The notes: a model not told the origin generated them from the letters alone. A stretch of 64,000 bases of DNA from Gottfriedia acidiceleris (GCF_002128425.1 NZ_NESS01000009.1:62001-126000), one strand, 5' to 3'. Counted from the stretch's first letter, positions 25,018-33,913 are shown. Numbers and translations are program-made.

Positions 25018-25686
25018 ATGAGTTATCATGAAATGTTTACCGAATTGTTTTTAGGATATATAGCTCTTTTTATTGTCGTTAAAATTAATGGAAAAACACA
25101 AATTACACAAATAACGCCATTTGATTTGATTTCGTCACTAGTGTTAGGAAATATACTCGGGGATGGAATATATGATAAAGAAGCAAATCTACCTAAAATT
25201 CTTTTTAGTATTTTTGTTTGGGGTGCATTAATATTTGTTACTGAGGTCTTAACACAAAAGTCAATGTGGGCTAGAAAGTTCTTAGAAGGTGACGCATCGG
25301 TCGTTATTAAACACGGAGCAATTCAATGGAAAGAATTGAAAAGAAATCGTTTGGATACTGATCAATTGATGCAATTACTCAGAGCTAAGGATACTTTTGC
25401 AGTTAGCGAAGTTGCGTATGCTATTTTAGAAAATGACGGTACGGTTAGTGTCTTGAAGAAATCTAATTTTGACACGCCAACTAAACAGGATTTAAAAATT
25501 CAAATGGAAAAAGAATTCTTACCTGTCGTAGTAATAAGTGATGGGAAAATAATTAAAAGAGCTCTAAACTCTCTGAAAAAAGATGAAAAGTGGGTACATA
25601 AAAAACTTTCTGAGTCAAATTTATCACTTAAACAAGTTTGCTTTGCAGAATGGGATTCAAAGCAATTACATTTACATACGTATTAA
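25018..25686 (+). CDS. DUF421 (YetF-like) membrane protein
   Basis: Membrane protein with about three N-terminal helices (residues 5-80) and a cytoplasmic C-terminal DUF421 domain. Characteristic stretches are GKTQITQITPFDLISSLVLGN near 30, GAIQWKELKRNRLDTDQLMQLLR near 105 (partly quoted) and VAYAILENDGTVSVLKK near 135. Such proteins (YetF, YdfS, YrbG) are common in spore formers; some are linked to spore germination or envelope functions. TAGGAGTG precedes ATG 25018; a GTG at 25009 overlaps it. A DUF3189 gene follows closely. Confidence 0.88.
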   Translation: MSYHEMFTELFLGYIALFIVVKINGKTQITQITPFDLISSLVLGNILGDGIYDKEANLPKILFSIFVWGALIFVTEVLTQKSMWARKFLEGDASVVIKHGAIQWKELKRNRLDTDQLMQLLRAKDTFAVSEVAYAILENDGTVSVLKKSNFDTPTKQDLKIQMEKEFLPVVVISDGKIIKRALNSLKKDEKWVHKKLSESNLSLKQVCFAEWDSKQLHLHTY

Positions 25687-25710
25687 TATAAAAATTTGAG
25701 GATGAGAAAA

Positions 25711-26217
25711 ATGAAATATTATATTTATTACTGTTTTGGAGGAACACATTCTTCACCTTTAGCTGCTGCATATCATTTGAAGCAATTACCTCTTGATCGC
25801 CAGCCTACAACAGAAGAAGTAAAAAATACCTACTTATTTAATAAATTAAAACCAAAAGATGGTGGAAAACTTTTTTATCACGGTGAAGATGAAAATGGAG
25901 ACCAAGTGTATACAGTAGCAAAAAGATATACTAAAAATGTGCCCACTGCGATCGAAAGTTTGGGAAAGATTTTATTAAATGAAGAAGATAAAATTATTTT
26001 ATCAAGTACATCGCCAACTGTACCATTAGCTATGACTTTAGGTGGCTTTACATCAAGATTTTTGCATATTGATTTTATAGGGGTACCATTACTCGTATTA
26101 GGAGCAAAGCAAACATATCTCAATTTGATAAAATTGGTTGAAAATACGAAAAGATATCACCACATAGCTGCTGAAAAGGTCACAGACTTATCTAATAAAA
26201 ACTTCAACAAAGATTAA
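25711..26217 (+). CDS. DUF3189 family protein
   Basis: Soluble protein of about 168 residues starting MKYYIYYCFGGTHSSPLAAA, the conserved opening of DUF3189 proteins of Bacillaceae, followed by HLKQLPLDR and later HIDFIGVPLLVLGAKQTY. The Y-C-F-G-G-T-H-S-S segment looks like a nucleotide- or metal-binding loop, but no activity is known for the family. The frame runs upstream to 25696, but GAGGATGAG before ATG 25711 fixes the start. It is 24 bases after the DUF421 gene and is probably cotranscribed. A bidirectional terminator follows at once. Confidence 0.82.
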   Translation: MKYYIYYCFGGTHSSPLAAAYHLKQLPLDRQPTTEEVKNTYLFNKLKPKDGGKLFYHGEDENGDQVYTVAKRYTKNVPTAIESLGKILLNEEDKIILSSTSPTVPLAMTLGGFTSRFLHIDFIGVPLLVLGAKQTYLNLIKLVENTKRYHHIAAEKVTDLSNKNFNKD

Positions 26218-26248
26218 AAAATGGACGTTATTTAACGTCCATTTTTTT
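26216..26248. terminator. Bidirectional terminator between DUF3189 and coat protein genes
   Basis: ATGGACGTTA (26221-26230) and TAACGTCCAT (26233-26242) form a 10-bp stem with flanking A- and T-runs on both sides, serving the converging genes. Confidence 0.9.
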
Positions 26249-26726
26249 AATACGGCATCTTTAAGACATCCATAGCTTTTTTAGCATCGTTTTCGATTAA
26301 CTTATTAATATTAAATACCGAATATTGACCTTGTTTTGATAAATAGCTAAAAATTTGAGTATGCAAATTGTTCACCGCTACTAGGTGCTTAATAAATAAA
26401 TTATTTAAGTCACGAGTAGCTGTTTCTGTAAGTGCATGTGCATACATTTTTGTTAATACTTTTGTTGCTGATAATAAATCTTCAGCACTCATTTCGCTTC
26501 CTAATTTATCACTTGCTGCATCTCTTTCTCCAATTGTAATATTACTCATAAATTTAAGTAGTTCCCTCAAATTATTTTCAAACAAGGTAATAGAAGTTTT
26601 ATATAATTCTTTTAATCCGGAATCTGTTATATTTTTTATATTTGTTTTAAGCTTATATAAATAATAAGTAGTTGTAGCAACAATCTCATGTAATTCTAAG
26701 GTCTCATGCCAAGCTAATGTTCTCAT
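26247..26726 (-). CDS. CotF-like spore coat protein
   Basis: Helical protein of about 159 residues beginning MRTLAWHETLELHEIVA, the hallmark opening of a family of small CotF-related spore coat proteins in Bacillaceae, with a further helix-rich segment ITDSGLKELYKTSITLFENNLRELLKFM (partly diagnostic). The family is ferritin-like in length and helix content, but no metal ligands are obvious. AAGGAGGGATAAGT before ATG 26726 fixes the start; an upstream in-frame start at 26750 is less likely. The role in the coat is inferred from the family. Confidence 0.78.
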   Translation of the reverse strand: MRTLAWHETLELHEIVATTTYYLYKLKTNIKNITDSGLKELYKTSITLFENNLRELLKFMSNITIGERDAASDKLGSEMSAEDLLSATKVLTKMYAHALTETATRDLNNLFIKHLVAVNNLHTQIFSYLSKQGQYSVFNINKLIENDAKKAMDVLKMPY

Positions 26727-26886
26727 ACTTATCCCTCCTTTTTTGTACATGTCTATTCAGTAGACTAGGATTATATGACGGATAAAAAATAGGATAAAGC
26801 AGTAGGCTCTTAAAAAGGAAAAGTTACAAAAAGAAATAAAGGAGGGGAGGGGTAGGTATACTACAACCATAAAACCTGCCCAATAT

Positions 26887-27345
26887 ATGTATATTGAAAA
26901 TGTATTTCAACAGTTGAGCTTATGTGTAAAAAGTGTTTTAGAAATGATGGATCTAATTAATGAAGAAGATTTAAATTTTCGACCGGTTGATGATAAGAAA
27001 TCAATCGGGGAGGTAGTCCAACATTTGTGTGAGCTTATTGGTGCTGATATGGAAATTATGAGAGGTGCAAGCAAGGAAAAGATGGTACAATATTATACCT
27101 TGGTCAAATGCAAATCAATAGTTGAAATGAAAAGTATGTTGCAAAAGAACTTACATGAATTAAAGGATTTCTATTTTAATATGAATGAAGAGGATTTAGT
27201 GGAAGAAACTACTTCATATTGGGGACTTCAATATTCTAGATTCGAATGGTTATTAGAGATTTTAGTCCATTTTACTCACCACAGAGCACAATTACATATG
27301 CTACTAGTCCAAAAAAAGGGCGATATCAATATCGCTCTTTTTTAA
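26887..27345 (+). CDS. DinB-like superfamily protein
   Basis: Four-helix-bundle protein of the DinB/YfiT type, 152 residues. Candidate metal-binding histidines are in VVQHLCELIG near residue 46 and HFTHHRAQLHMLL near 128-138, matching the three-His pattern of DinB-like proteins. Relatives are often thiol-dependent (bacillithiol) transferases or are of unknown role. The strong purine-rich ribosome-binding-like stretch GGAGGGGAGG lies about 35 bases upstream of the only ATG, which is unusual. The last codons form part of a terminator stem. Confidence 0.8.
   Translation: MYIENVFQQLSLCVKSVLEMMDLINEEDLNFRPVDDKKSIGEVVQHLCELIGADMEIMRGASKEKMVQYYTLVKCKSIVEMKSMLQKNLHELKDFYFNMNEEDLVEETTSYWGLQYSRFEWLLEILVHFTHHRAQLHMLLVQKKGDINIALF
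27312..27345 (+). terminator. Terminator formed by the last codons of the DinB-like gene
   Basis: AAAAAAGGGCGATAT (27312-27326) and ATATCGCTCTTTTTT (27329-27343), with one G-U pair, form a hairpin wholly inside the coding sequence; the stop codon TAA is at 27343-27345. Confidence 0.85.
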
Positions 27346-27414
27346 AGACAAAGTTAAGTAGGGTATTGAAGGAAATGATCATATCTTCTTCTATACCCTA
27401 AATATTGCACATAA

Positions 27415-27762
27415 TCAGTCTTTTGTTTCGTGTTGTGGATGCATAAATTGTTTTGCGGGTTCTTCTCGCTTTTTTGATTCTAATAGGTCTGTGTTTTCTG
27501 CACTTGCCCAACCAATATCATTTGTTGGATGAACCCATTCGTCGCCTGCCATAACCGATGGATCAACATCGTCCGACCAATTATTTAATGGAGAGTTAGG
27601 AGAGCTATACTTACTGTCTCCAATAACTACACCCTTTGAATTTACAAAAGGTTCTTCCATTTTAATGTCTGTTCCTTTAAAAGAAGGAAAATTTGAAATA
27701 TGGGGTAATGTATCTTCCATTACCGGTGAATCAATTTCGGTTTTGTCTTTTTTTCTTTTCAT
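27415..27762 (-). CDS. Hydrophilic conserved protein (DUF3905-like)
   Basis: A 115-residue, very polar protein without membrane segments. The segment NNWSDDVDPSVMAGDEWVHP followed by TNDIGWASAENT resembles the DUF3905 family of Bacillaceae, for which no function is known. The N-terminus is lysine-rich and the C-terminus charged, suggesting an extended or partly disordered protein. The ribosome binding site is AGGTGATATTTA. It lies between the DinB-like gene (converging) and the radical SAM gene (same strand). Confidence 0.65.
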   Translation of the reverse strand: MKRKKDKTEIDSPVMEDTLPHISNFPSFKGTDIKMEEPFVNSKGVVIGDSKYSSPNSPLNNWSDDVDPSVMAGDEWVHPTNDIGWASAENTDLLESKKREEPAKQFMHPQHETKD

Positions 27763-27851
27763 TAAATATCACCTCTACTTACAAATTATTATTTGCTAAT
27801 TAGTGAAATCAATACAAAAGGACAATATTAAAAAATATTGTCCTGTTTTAC

Positions 27852-29594
27852 TTATGCTTCAATTGTGAAAAATGAAGGTGATAGTGTTTTAGGAGAGAAA
27901 TAAACTAGCATTGCATAATTACCAGTTCTATATTCTCCAGTTAATAGAAAATGTTCGATATCAAATGAAAGTGATTCAATCATTGTATGTTTATAGATTT
28001 CTTTTTCGTTTAAGTTAAGTGAAACAAATTCTGAACCTAAATATTCAGGATTTTGGATAACTCGTTTATAAATTTCCTTCGTCAAATCATGGTTTGATAT
28101 TTCGTCCCACCATGGTTTGCGAGGTTTATATTTATGATTTAAGTAATAATCGATTTTCATAATATCTTTTACGATTGAATCATTTTTAATTTCATATTGA
28201 GTTAAAAACTCATTTAGACGCTTAAATAAATCTTCAAGCTGGTGGCCGATTCTTGACCAACCTCGTTCTTCCCAATATGAACCAAATAATTGGAAGAAAT
28301 CAAATGGACTTTCAAACTCATTTTCAATTAAATATTCGATCGTATTATTTGTTCGATGGTCATTCCAATATTTTTCGAGTACGTCTTCAACTTGCTTAAT
28401 TTTTACAATATCATCGAATGATAGTACATTATTACCTAATACTTCATACGGAGCATAATCCATATATACATAATTATGTTCATGTGCTCTTAATCGTACT
28501 CCAGTTCCTCTTAGCATTTTTAAGAACCCTAGTTGCAGCTCTTCCGGCCTTAATGCAAAAACGTCATTGAATGTTTGACGGAATGAATTGTAATCCTCTT
28601 CAGGTAAACCGGCAATTAAATCTAAATGTTGATCTATTTTTTCTCCATCTCGTACAAGTGTGACAGTTCTGCAAAGCTTTTCAAAATTTTGTCTTCTCAT
28701 AACTAGTTCGTTTGTAGCATCATTTGTAGATTGTACACCTATTTCAAATCGGAATAAGCCTTTAGGTGCATTTTCATTTAAAAATTCGATGACTTCTGGA
28801 CGCATAATATCACCAGTAATCTCAAACTGGAATACAGTTCCTTCCACATGTTCGTCAATTAGAAATTGGAACATATCCATTGCATAACTACGACTTATGT
28901 TAAAAGTTCTGTCTACGAATTTAAAAACCTTCGCTCCGTTTGCCATAAGGTAACGAATATCATCTTTGATAACCTCACGATTAAAATATCGAACGCCAAC
29001 TTCAATAGAAGATAAACAAAACTGGCAATTAAATGGGCAACCTCGGCTAGTTTCGATATATTGAATTCTTTTACTTAAGAATGGTAAATCTTCTTTAAAG
29101 CGATAAGGGGAAGGAATAGTTGTTAAATCTATTTTTTCAGTTTGTGGTTTAATGATATTTTTTCCTTCATCTCGATATCCAATGCCATTTGTGGAAGTGA
29201 AATCCATCCCATTTTCAATTGCTTTAATTAATTTCTTTACGGTAATTTCACCTTCACCAATCGTAATGATGTCAATTTCCTTTACGCGATCTAGCCAATA
29301 ATTCACATCATAGCTTACTTCAGGTCCGCCAACAAAAATAATAACAGAAGGATCAATTTTTTTATACATACGGATTACTTCAATTGTTTGTTCGATATTC
29401 CAAATATAGCAGCTAAAGCCAAGAATTTTTGGCTTGCGTTTATATAAGTCTGTAATGATATTAAGACTTGGATCTTTAATTGAATATTCTGCAAGCTCTA
29501 TATTATATTCAGGTTGAGCATACGCTTTAATGTATCGAATACCTAAGTTAGTATGAATATATTTTGCATTTAATGTTGCTAAAACAATGTTCAT
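27852..29594 (-). CDS. B12-binding-domain radical SAM protein (DUF4080 type)
   Basis: A 580-residue enzyme with an N-terminal cobalamin-binding Rossmann domain (residues 1-140; KYIHTNLGIRYIKAYA, ILGFSCYIWN, VGGPEVSYD) and a radical SAM TIM-barrel whose 4Fe-4S cluster is held by Cys186, Cys190 and Cys193 in SRGCPFNCQFC. Residues from about 380 form the DUF4080 C-terminal domain found in this subgroup. Such enzymes do methylations or rearrangements; no substrate is known for this one. It appears monocistronic. Confidence 0.88.
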   Translation of the reverse strand: MNIVLATLNAKYIHTNLGIRYIKAYAQPEYNIELAEYSIKDPSLNIITDLYKRKPKILGFSCYIWNIEQTIEVIRMYKKIDPSVIIFVGGPEVSYDVNYWLDRVKEIDIITIGEGEITVKKLIKAIENGMDFTSTNGIGYRDEGKNIIKPQTEKIDLTTIPSPYRFKEDLPFLSKRIQYIETSRGCPFNCQFCLSSIEVGVRYFNREVIKDDIRYLMANGAKVFKFVDRTFNISRSYAMDMFQFLIDEHVEGTVFQFEITGDIMRPEVIEFLNENAPKGLFRFEIGVQSTNDATNELVMRRQNFEKLCRTVTLVRDGEKIDQHLDLIAGLPEEDYNSFRQTFNDVFALRPEELQLGFLKMLRGTGVRLRAHEHNYVYMDYAPYEVLGNNVLSFDDIVKIKQVEDVLEKYWNDHRTNNTIEYLIENEFESPFDFFQLFGSYWEERGWSRIGHQLEDLFKRLNEFLTQYEIKNDSIVKDIMKIDYYLNHKYKPRKPWWDEISNHDLTKEIYKRVIQNPEYLGSEFVSLNLNEKEIYKHTMIESLSFDIEHFLLTGEYRTGNYAMLVYFSPKTLSPSFFTIEA

Positions 29595-29843
29595 TTATAT
29601 ACCTCGTTCTAAATTATTATCGATTTATTTTATCATAAAATAATGAGATTACTAAATTTTCATAAGTGAAATTGAAAATGAATGTTTTAGAAAATTATAG
29701 AGACATTTTTTTAGCACAAAAGCAAAGAAAAAAGATTCTAATTATTACATGAGATCAAATGAGGGGCACTATTTAGGAGAAGATTCGAAATATAATACTT
29801 TAATAAATAAGAGGAATCTGATTTATTTTTTTAGTAGATTTTC

Positions 29844-29873
29844 TTCACATTTTTTTCATAAATGACATATAAT
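29844..29873 (+). promoter_or_regulatory. Sigma-A-type promoter for the 29-codon ORF
   Basis: TTCACA (29844-29849) and TATAAT (29868-29873) are 18 bases apart, near-consensus for sigma-A. The predicted start is near 29880, just before the palindrome. Confidence 0.6.
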
Positions 29874-29891
29874 TCACTAAATACAAAAAAG

Positions 29892-29905
29892 TTTCCCTAG
29901 GGAAA
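29892..29905. promoter_or_regulatory. Perfect palindrome TTTCCCTAGGGAAA in a leader
   Basis: A 14-bp perfect inverted repeat directly downstream of the predicted start point. Its form (TTTCC...GGAAA) resembles MntR/DtxR-type manganese operators such as TTTGCCTTAAGGAAA, but spacing differs by one base, so this is only a suggestion. Confidence 0.4.
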
Positions 29906-29919
29906 GAAAGGGTAAGAAA

Positions 29920-30009
29920 ATGAGTAGGAAAATTTTATTTTTTACGTATTTGTGTAATAAAATAGGAGTTCTGTCAAATCAGGATGTAAAAAAAGTACTA
30001 AATCATTAA
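29920..30009 (+). CDS. Possible 29-residue small protein
   Basis: ATG preceded by GAAAGGGTAAG opens a 29-codon frame, MSRKILFFTYLCNKIGVLSN followed by QDVKKVLNH and stop. The first half is hydrophobic and aromatic, the second a polar helix. A good promoter and a perfect palindrome lie directly upstream. I do not recognise the sequence. It could be a regulated small protein or a chance frame; coding is not proven. Confidence 0.35.
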   Translation: MSRKILFFTYLCNKIGVLSNQDVKKVLNH

Positions 30010-30070
30010 TTACTATCAAAAATGGATAAAAGTTGTAGAAAATTGATGATTGTTCATTTACTTAGAACTA

Positions 30071-30100
30071 TTGACAATGAAGACCGACGCATGACATAAT
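30071..30100 (+). promoter_or_regulatory. Sigma-A-type promoter of mtnB
   Basis: TTGACA (30071-30076) and CATAAT (30095-30100) with an 18-base spacer. The predicted leader is about 70 bases, too short for a SAM riboswitch. Confidence 0.65.
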
Positions 30101-30175
30101 TTTATTAAATAGTATGAATAGTTTGAATTTTTGACGGTGTTTAAATAGATAGTCTAAATAAGTGGAGGTGTTAAT

Positions 30176-30811
30176 ATGAGTTTATTTTTAGAACAATGGA
30201 AAAAGCTTGCGAATATTAAATGTGATTTGGCTAAAAGAGATTGGTTTTATGGTACGAGTGGAAACTTGTCTATGAAAATTTCAGACGATCCATTATTATT
30301 TCTTGTAACAGCTGATGAGAAGGATAAGAGGGCACGCTGTGATGAAGAATTTATTGTAGTTAATAACCTCGGTGAACCAGTATTTGATACGGTATTAAAG
30401 CCATCACTTGAAACATTGGTTCATGCAAATATTTACGAAAAAACATCTGCTACTTGTGTGCTCCATGTACATACTGTAGATAATAATGTTATTTCTGAAT
30501 TGTTTGGTAATGAAGGGCAAGTAGAGCTTGAAAATAATGAAATGATCCATATATTAACAAGCTCTTATTTTGAAAATAAAATAACAGTTCCTATCATAGA
30601 GAATGCACAAGACATGGAAACTTTTAAACGTGCATATACGCCATTTCTAACAAAGGATTTTGGGGGTGTTCTTGTTAGAAATCACGGGATCACTGTTTGG
30701 GGAAGAAGCCCACTAGAAACGAAAAAGTGGCTAGAAGGAATTGAATTTCTAATAAGTTATAAAGTAAAACTAATGATGATTCAAGGTCATAAAATAAAAG
30801 CAGGCAACTAA
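30176..30811 (+). CDS. mtnB: Methylthioribulose-1-phosphate dehydratase
   Basis: Methionine salvage: dehydrates 5-methylthioribulose-1-phosphate. A class II aldolase-fold enzyme with the MtnB-typical KRDWFYGTSGNLSMKI near residue 19, the zinc site in LHVHTVDNN near 99 and RNHGITVWGRS near 167. At 211 residues it matches B. subtilis MtnB. The ribosome binding site is GTGGAGGTG. In B. subtilis mtnB sits in an S-box-controlled operon with mtnW, mtnX and mtnD; here it stands alone with its own promoter and terminator and no S-box. Confidence 0.88.
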   Translation: MSLFLEQWKKLANIKCDLAKRDWFYGTSGNLSMKISDDPLLFLVTADEKDKRARCDEEFIVVNNLGEPVFDTVLKPSLETLVHANIYEKTSATCVLHVHTVDNNVISELFGNEGQVELENNEMIHILTSSYFENKITVPIIENAQDMETFKRAYTPFLTKDFGGVLVRNHGITVWGRSPLETKKWLEGIEFLISYKVKLMMIQGHKIKAGN

Positions 30812-31272
30812 ATAAAAGAAAAAAAGCTGAAATAGTAGTGGTAAATAAATTCCATTACTTTTCAGCTTTTTTATTTTATAATAAAATCATAGCTAATTTT
30901 GAAAAAGGATCTTTCTAGTAGATTGTGCAAAATAAAATTTTTTTAGAGTATACTGGAGATAAAGGAATTGAACAATTCTATTTGTTCTGTTCTACAATTA
31001 AGATAAAAGTTTTAAATAAAAATTTGCTTATACCATTTCACTTAAATCAAAATTAATCATTTTAAGCAGGATTTAATGAAAAGTCGTCTAATTTATTAAG
31101 CTATAGATAAAAACGTTAATTCATAACAAAAATAAACCTACTAGGTAATTTTGCTTAGTAGGTTTCATATTGTATGTATTTTAAATAATATAGATAGAAT
31201 GAATAATAGAAAATAACTCGATTATTATGAAAAGATGTGTTAAAAAACATCCTGTAGAAGGGAATCAGTCTA
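30812..31272. other. Intergenic region with two hairpins
   Basis: No gene seen. It contains the mtnB terminator and a second hairpin, AAACCTACTA (31134-31143) with TAGTAGGTTT (31156-31165), which lacks a T-run. The remaining sequence is AT-rich and unremarkable. Confidence 0.5.
30821..30872 (+). terminator. mtnB terminator
   Basis: AAAAAGCTGAAA with AGTAGTGG pairs with CCATTACT and TTCAGCTTTTT over about 20 bases around a 10-base loop, followed by a T-run. Confidence 0.88.
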
Positions 31273-31464
31273 ATGAATGAATATCAACTCAGCCGTTTAT
31301 TATTATCTATTTCATTAAAAAGGGAAGAAATGGTATATTTTGCGGAAACTAAAGGGTTAAACGAACATTTGACCTTAAAGGCCAGTCAAGAATTGGACGA
31401 GTTAATTATTTCATACCAAAAAAAATTACTAACTGAATTAAATAAGTCATTTTCATTGAAATAA
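31273..31464 (+). CDS. Spo0E-like aspartyl-phosphate phosphatase
   Basis: A 63-residue helical hairpin protein. The signature SQELDELIISYQ near residue 37 is that of the Spo0E family, which removes phosphate from Spo0A-P and so delays sporulation. The first helix (LSRLLLSISLKREEMVYFAE) also fits. The ribosome binding site is GTAGAAGGGAATC. No histidine kinase or response regulator is adjacent. Which phosphoprotein it acts on cannot be told from sequence. Confidence 0.85.
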   Translation: MNEYQLSRLLLSISLKREEMVYFAETKGLNEHLTLKASQELDELIISYQKKLLTELNKSFSLK

Positions 31465-31538
31465 TCTTAAAATCAATTAATAAGTGTAAAATAATAATAT
31501 AGAATGAACTATGTAAAAGAAATTAAAGGGGTATTATT

Positions 31539-31985
31539 ATGGAAGAGACAAATAGAAAAGATATAGAGCTTTCTTTAAAGTTATTTATTGTATTATCGCG
31601 TGCTCATAGAAAGATAAATGATTCTGCAAACAAATCGATCGCTAGTTTTAATTTAAATCCAACTGAATTTGCAGTGCTAGAGCTCTTGTATCATAAAGGA
31701 AACCAACCACTTCAACATATTGGAGAAAAAATATTAATTGCTAGTGGAAGTATTACTTATGTAGTAGATAAACTTGAGAAAAAGGGTCTAGTTTATCGAA
31801 ATCCATGTAGTGCAGACCGTCGAGTAATCTATGCAGAAATAACTGAAAGTGGAAATAAACTGATGGAAGAAATATTTCCAGTGCACGAAAAATTTTTACA
31901 TGAACATATGAGTGATCTTTCTAATGAAGAAAAAAATTTCCTAATTCACTTATTGAAGAAAATTGGATACCATGGGTCTAACTAA
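31539..31985 (+). CDS. MarR family regulator (MhqR-like)
   Basis: Winged-helix MarR protein of 148 residues. Segments NLNPTEFAVLELLYHKGNQP, LQHIGEKILIASGSITYVVD and CSADRRVIYAEITESG are close to what I recall of B. subtilis MhqR (YkvE), a repressor of quinone and azo detoxification genes. Asn and Cys-poor composition means no obvious redox Cys pair; one Cys precedes the wing. Its targets are not adjacent, although a quinone oxidoreductase gene lies at 43 kb. The ribosome binding site is AAAGGGG. A terminator follows directly. Confidence 0.8.
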   Translation: MEETNRKDIELSLKLFIVLSRAHRKINDSANKSIASFNLNPTEFAVLELLYHKGNQPLQHIGEKILIASGSITYVVDKLEKKGLVYRNPCSADRRVIYAEITESGNKLMEEIFPVHEKFLHEHMSDLSNEEKNFLIHLLKKIGYHGSN

Positions 31986-32017
31986 AAAAGCTCTCATTTG
32001 ATAGAGCTTTTTTTATT
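31985..32017 (+). terminator. Terminator after the MhqR-like gene
   Basis: AAAAAGCTCT (31985-31994) pairs with AGAGCTTTTT across an 8-base loop and continues into a T-run. Confidence 0.88.
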
Positions 32018-32211
32018 TTTAAACGATTATTTTTAAAATTATTTTGTATAAACACTTTATTATACTTGTAAAAACTAGTTTCTTTTGGAATTACATTATT
32101 TATTTCTATTTAACTAATTTTTAAATTTTCAGAAATTTATTTAGATTTAGGTTTTTTTACTAGAAGATTTTATATATAATAGCAATATCACAAAAAAATG
32201 GAGGGATTAAC

Positions 32212-33906
32212 ATGGGTTTTCAAGATTACCAGTATTCTAGACCAAATATTAAGAACTTTGGAGAACAATTTAAACGTTCACTACAAAATTTTTATGATGC
32301 TTCAACGGTCTATGAACAAGAATTAGCAATGAATGAAATCAATGATCTAAGAAATGAATTTTCAACAATGGAAAATTTATGTGCAGTTCGCCATTCGGTT
32401 GATACAAATGATAAGTTTTATGAGGATGAGCAAGCGTTTTTTGATGAGAACACTCCAATTGTTCAATCATATGGGCAACAATATTATAAAGCGTTAATTG
32501 GTTCACCATTTAGAGAGCAGCTTGAAGAAAAATATGGCCATCAATTATTTGCTTTAGCTGAATGTGAAGTGAAAATTTTAAGTGAAGAAGTAATTCCAGA
32601 TTTACAGGAAGAAAATAAACTAACGACTGAATATGCTAAGTTAGTAGCGGCTGCTAAACTTCCATTTTATGGTGAAGTGAAAACGTTAGCACAAATTTCA
32701 GCACATTTTGAGGATAAAGATCGGGAGGTAAGAAAGGCAGCTTATGATACATACTTTGGATATTTCTCGGAAAATCAAGATAAATTTGATGAGATTTACG
32801 ATAAATTAGTAAAAATTCGAACTCGTATTGCTAACAAACTTGGATTCTCAAACTTTATTGAACTAGGATATGCTCGTATGATGAGAACGGATTACGATGC
32901 AAGTGATGTGAAAAAATTTAGAGAGCAAGTTCTTGAAACAATTGTTCCAATCGCTACCGAATTAAGAGAACGACAAGCTAATCGAATTGGTGTGGAACAA
33001 CTTTATTACTATGACGATAAATTCGAATTTGTAACTGGCAATGCAACACCAAAAGGTAGTCCTGAGTGGATTATTGAAAACGGTAAACAAATGTATGATG
33101 AATTGTCGAAAGAAACAAGTGAGTTTTTCAATTTTATGTTAAAGGAAAATTTACTAGATTTAGTTGCTAAGGAAGGAAAACAAGGTGGGGGATATTGTAC
33201 TTATATTCCAAACTATAAAGCTCCTTTTATTTTCTCAAATTTCAACGGAACATCTGGTGATATTGACGTACTAACACATGAAGCTGGTCATGCATTCCAG
33301 GTTTATGAAAGTCGTAAATTTGAAACACCTGAGTATAACTGGCCAACTTATGAGGCGTGTGAGATTCATTCAATGAGTATGGAATTTTTTACATGGCCTT
33401 GGCAAGAAGAATTCTTTAAAGAAGATACACAAAAATATTATTTCACACATTTAAGTAGTGCAATTACTTTCATTAGTTATGGTGTGGCAGTAGATGAATT
33501 CCAACATGAAATCTACGCAAATCCTGAATTAACACCTGAGGAACGCCACGGACTTTGGAAGAGAATTGAAGAAAAATATTTACCTCATCGAGCAAATGAT
33601 GGAAATAGTTATTTAGAAAAGGGTGGTTTATGGCAAAGACAGGGGCATATTTACCAGTCACCATTCTATTATATTGACTATACATTAGCTCAAATTTGTG
33701 CATTACAATTTTGGAATAAGATGCATGAAGACCGAAATTCAGCGTGGTCAGATTATGTTGGACTTTGCCAATTAGGAGGAAGTAAATCATTTTTAGGCTT
33801 AGTTAAAGAAGCTAAACTTGAATCGCCATTTAACGATGGCTGCATTGAGGAAACTTTAGAACCTGTTAGAAAATGGCTAGCAGGAGTTAACGATCAAAAT
33901 CTATAA
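32212..33906 (+). CDS. M3 family oligoendopeptidase
   Basis: Cytosolic zinc peptidase that degrades oligopeptides. The zinc site is HEAGH at residues 356-360, with the third ligand Glu likely in EIHSMSMEFF about 28 residues later. The N-terminal helical domain and the late motif GNSYLEKGGLWQRQGHIY are typical of M3B (PepF-like) enzymes. At 564 residues it belongs to the shorter bacillar subgroup. AATGGAGGGATTAAC precedes the ATG, and a TATAAT at 32175-32180 may be the -10 box. A terminator follows. Confidence 0.92.
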   Translation: MGFQDYQYSRPNIKNFGEQFKRSLQNFYDASTVYEQELAMNEINDLRNEFSTMENLCAVRHSVDTNDKFYEDEQAFFDENTPIVQSYGQQYYKALIGSPFREQLEEKYGHQLFALAECEVKILSEEVIPDLQEENKLTTEYAKLVAAAKLPFYGEVKTLAQISAHFEDKDREVRKAAYDTYFGYFSENQDKFDEIYDKLVKIRTRIANKLGFSNFIELGYARMMRTDYDASDVKKFREQVLETIVPIATELRERQANRIGVEQLYYYDDKFEFVTGNATPKGSPEWIIENGKQMYDELSKETSEFFNFMLKENLLDLVAKEGKQGGGYCTYIPNYKAPFIFSNFNGTSGDIDVLTHEAGHAFQVYESRKFETPEYNWPTYEACEIHSMSMEFFTWPWQEEFFKEDTQKYYFTHLSSAITFISYGVAVDEFQHEIYANPELTPEERHGLWKRIEEKYLPHRANDGNSYLEKGGLWQRQGHIYQSPFYYIDYTLAQICALQFWNKMHEDRNSAWSDYVGLCQLGGSKSFLGLVKEAKLESPFNDGCIEETLEPVRKWLAGVNDQNL

Positions 33907-33913
33907 GTAATTA

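Larger units (their letters stand above)
29595..30175. other. Intergenic region with small ORF, palindrome and two promoters
   Basis: This 580-base region carries a promoter at 29844-29873, a CCCTAGGG-centred palindrome, a 29-codon ORF and a separate promoter at 30071-30100 for mtnB. The first 240 bases hold nothing I can name. Confidence 0.6.
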
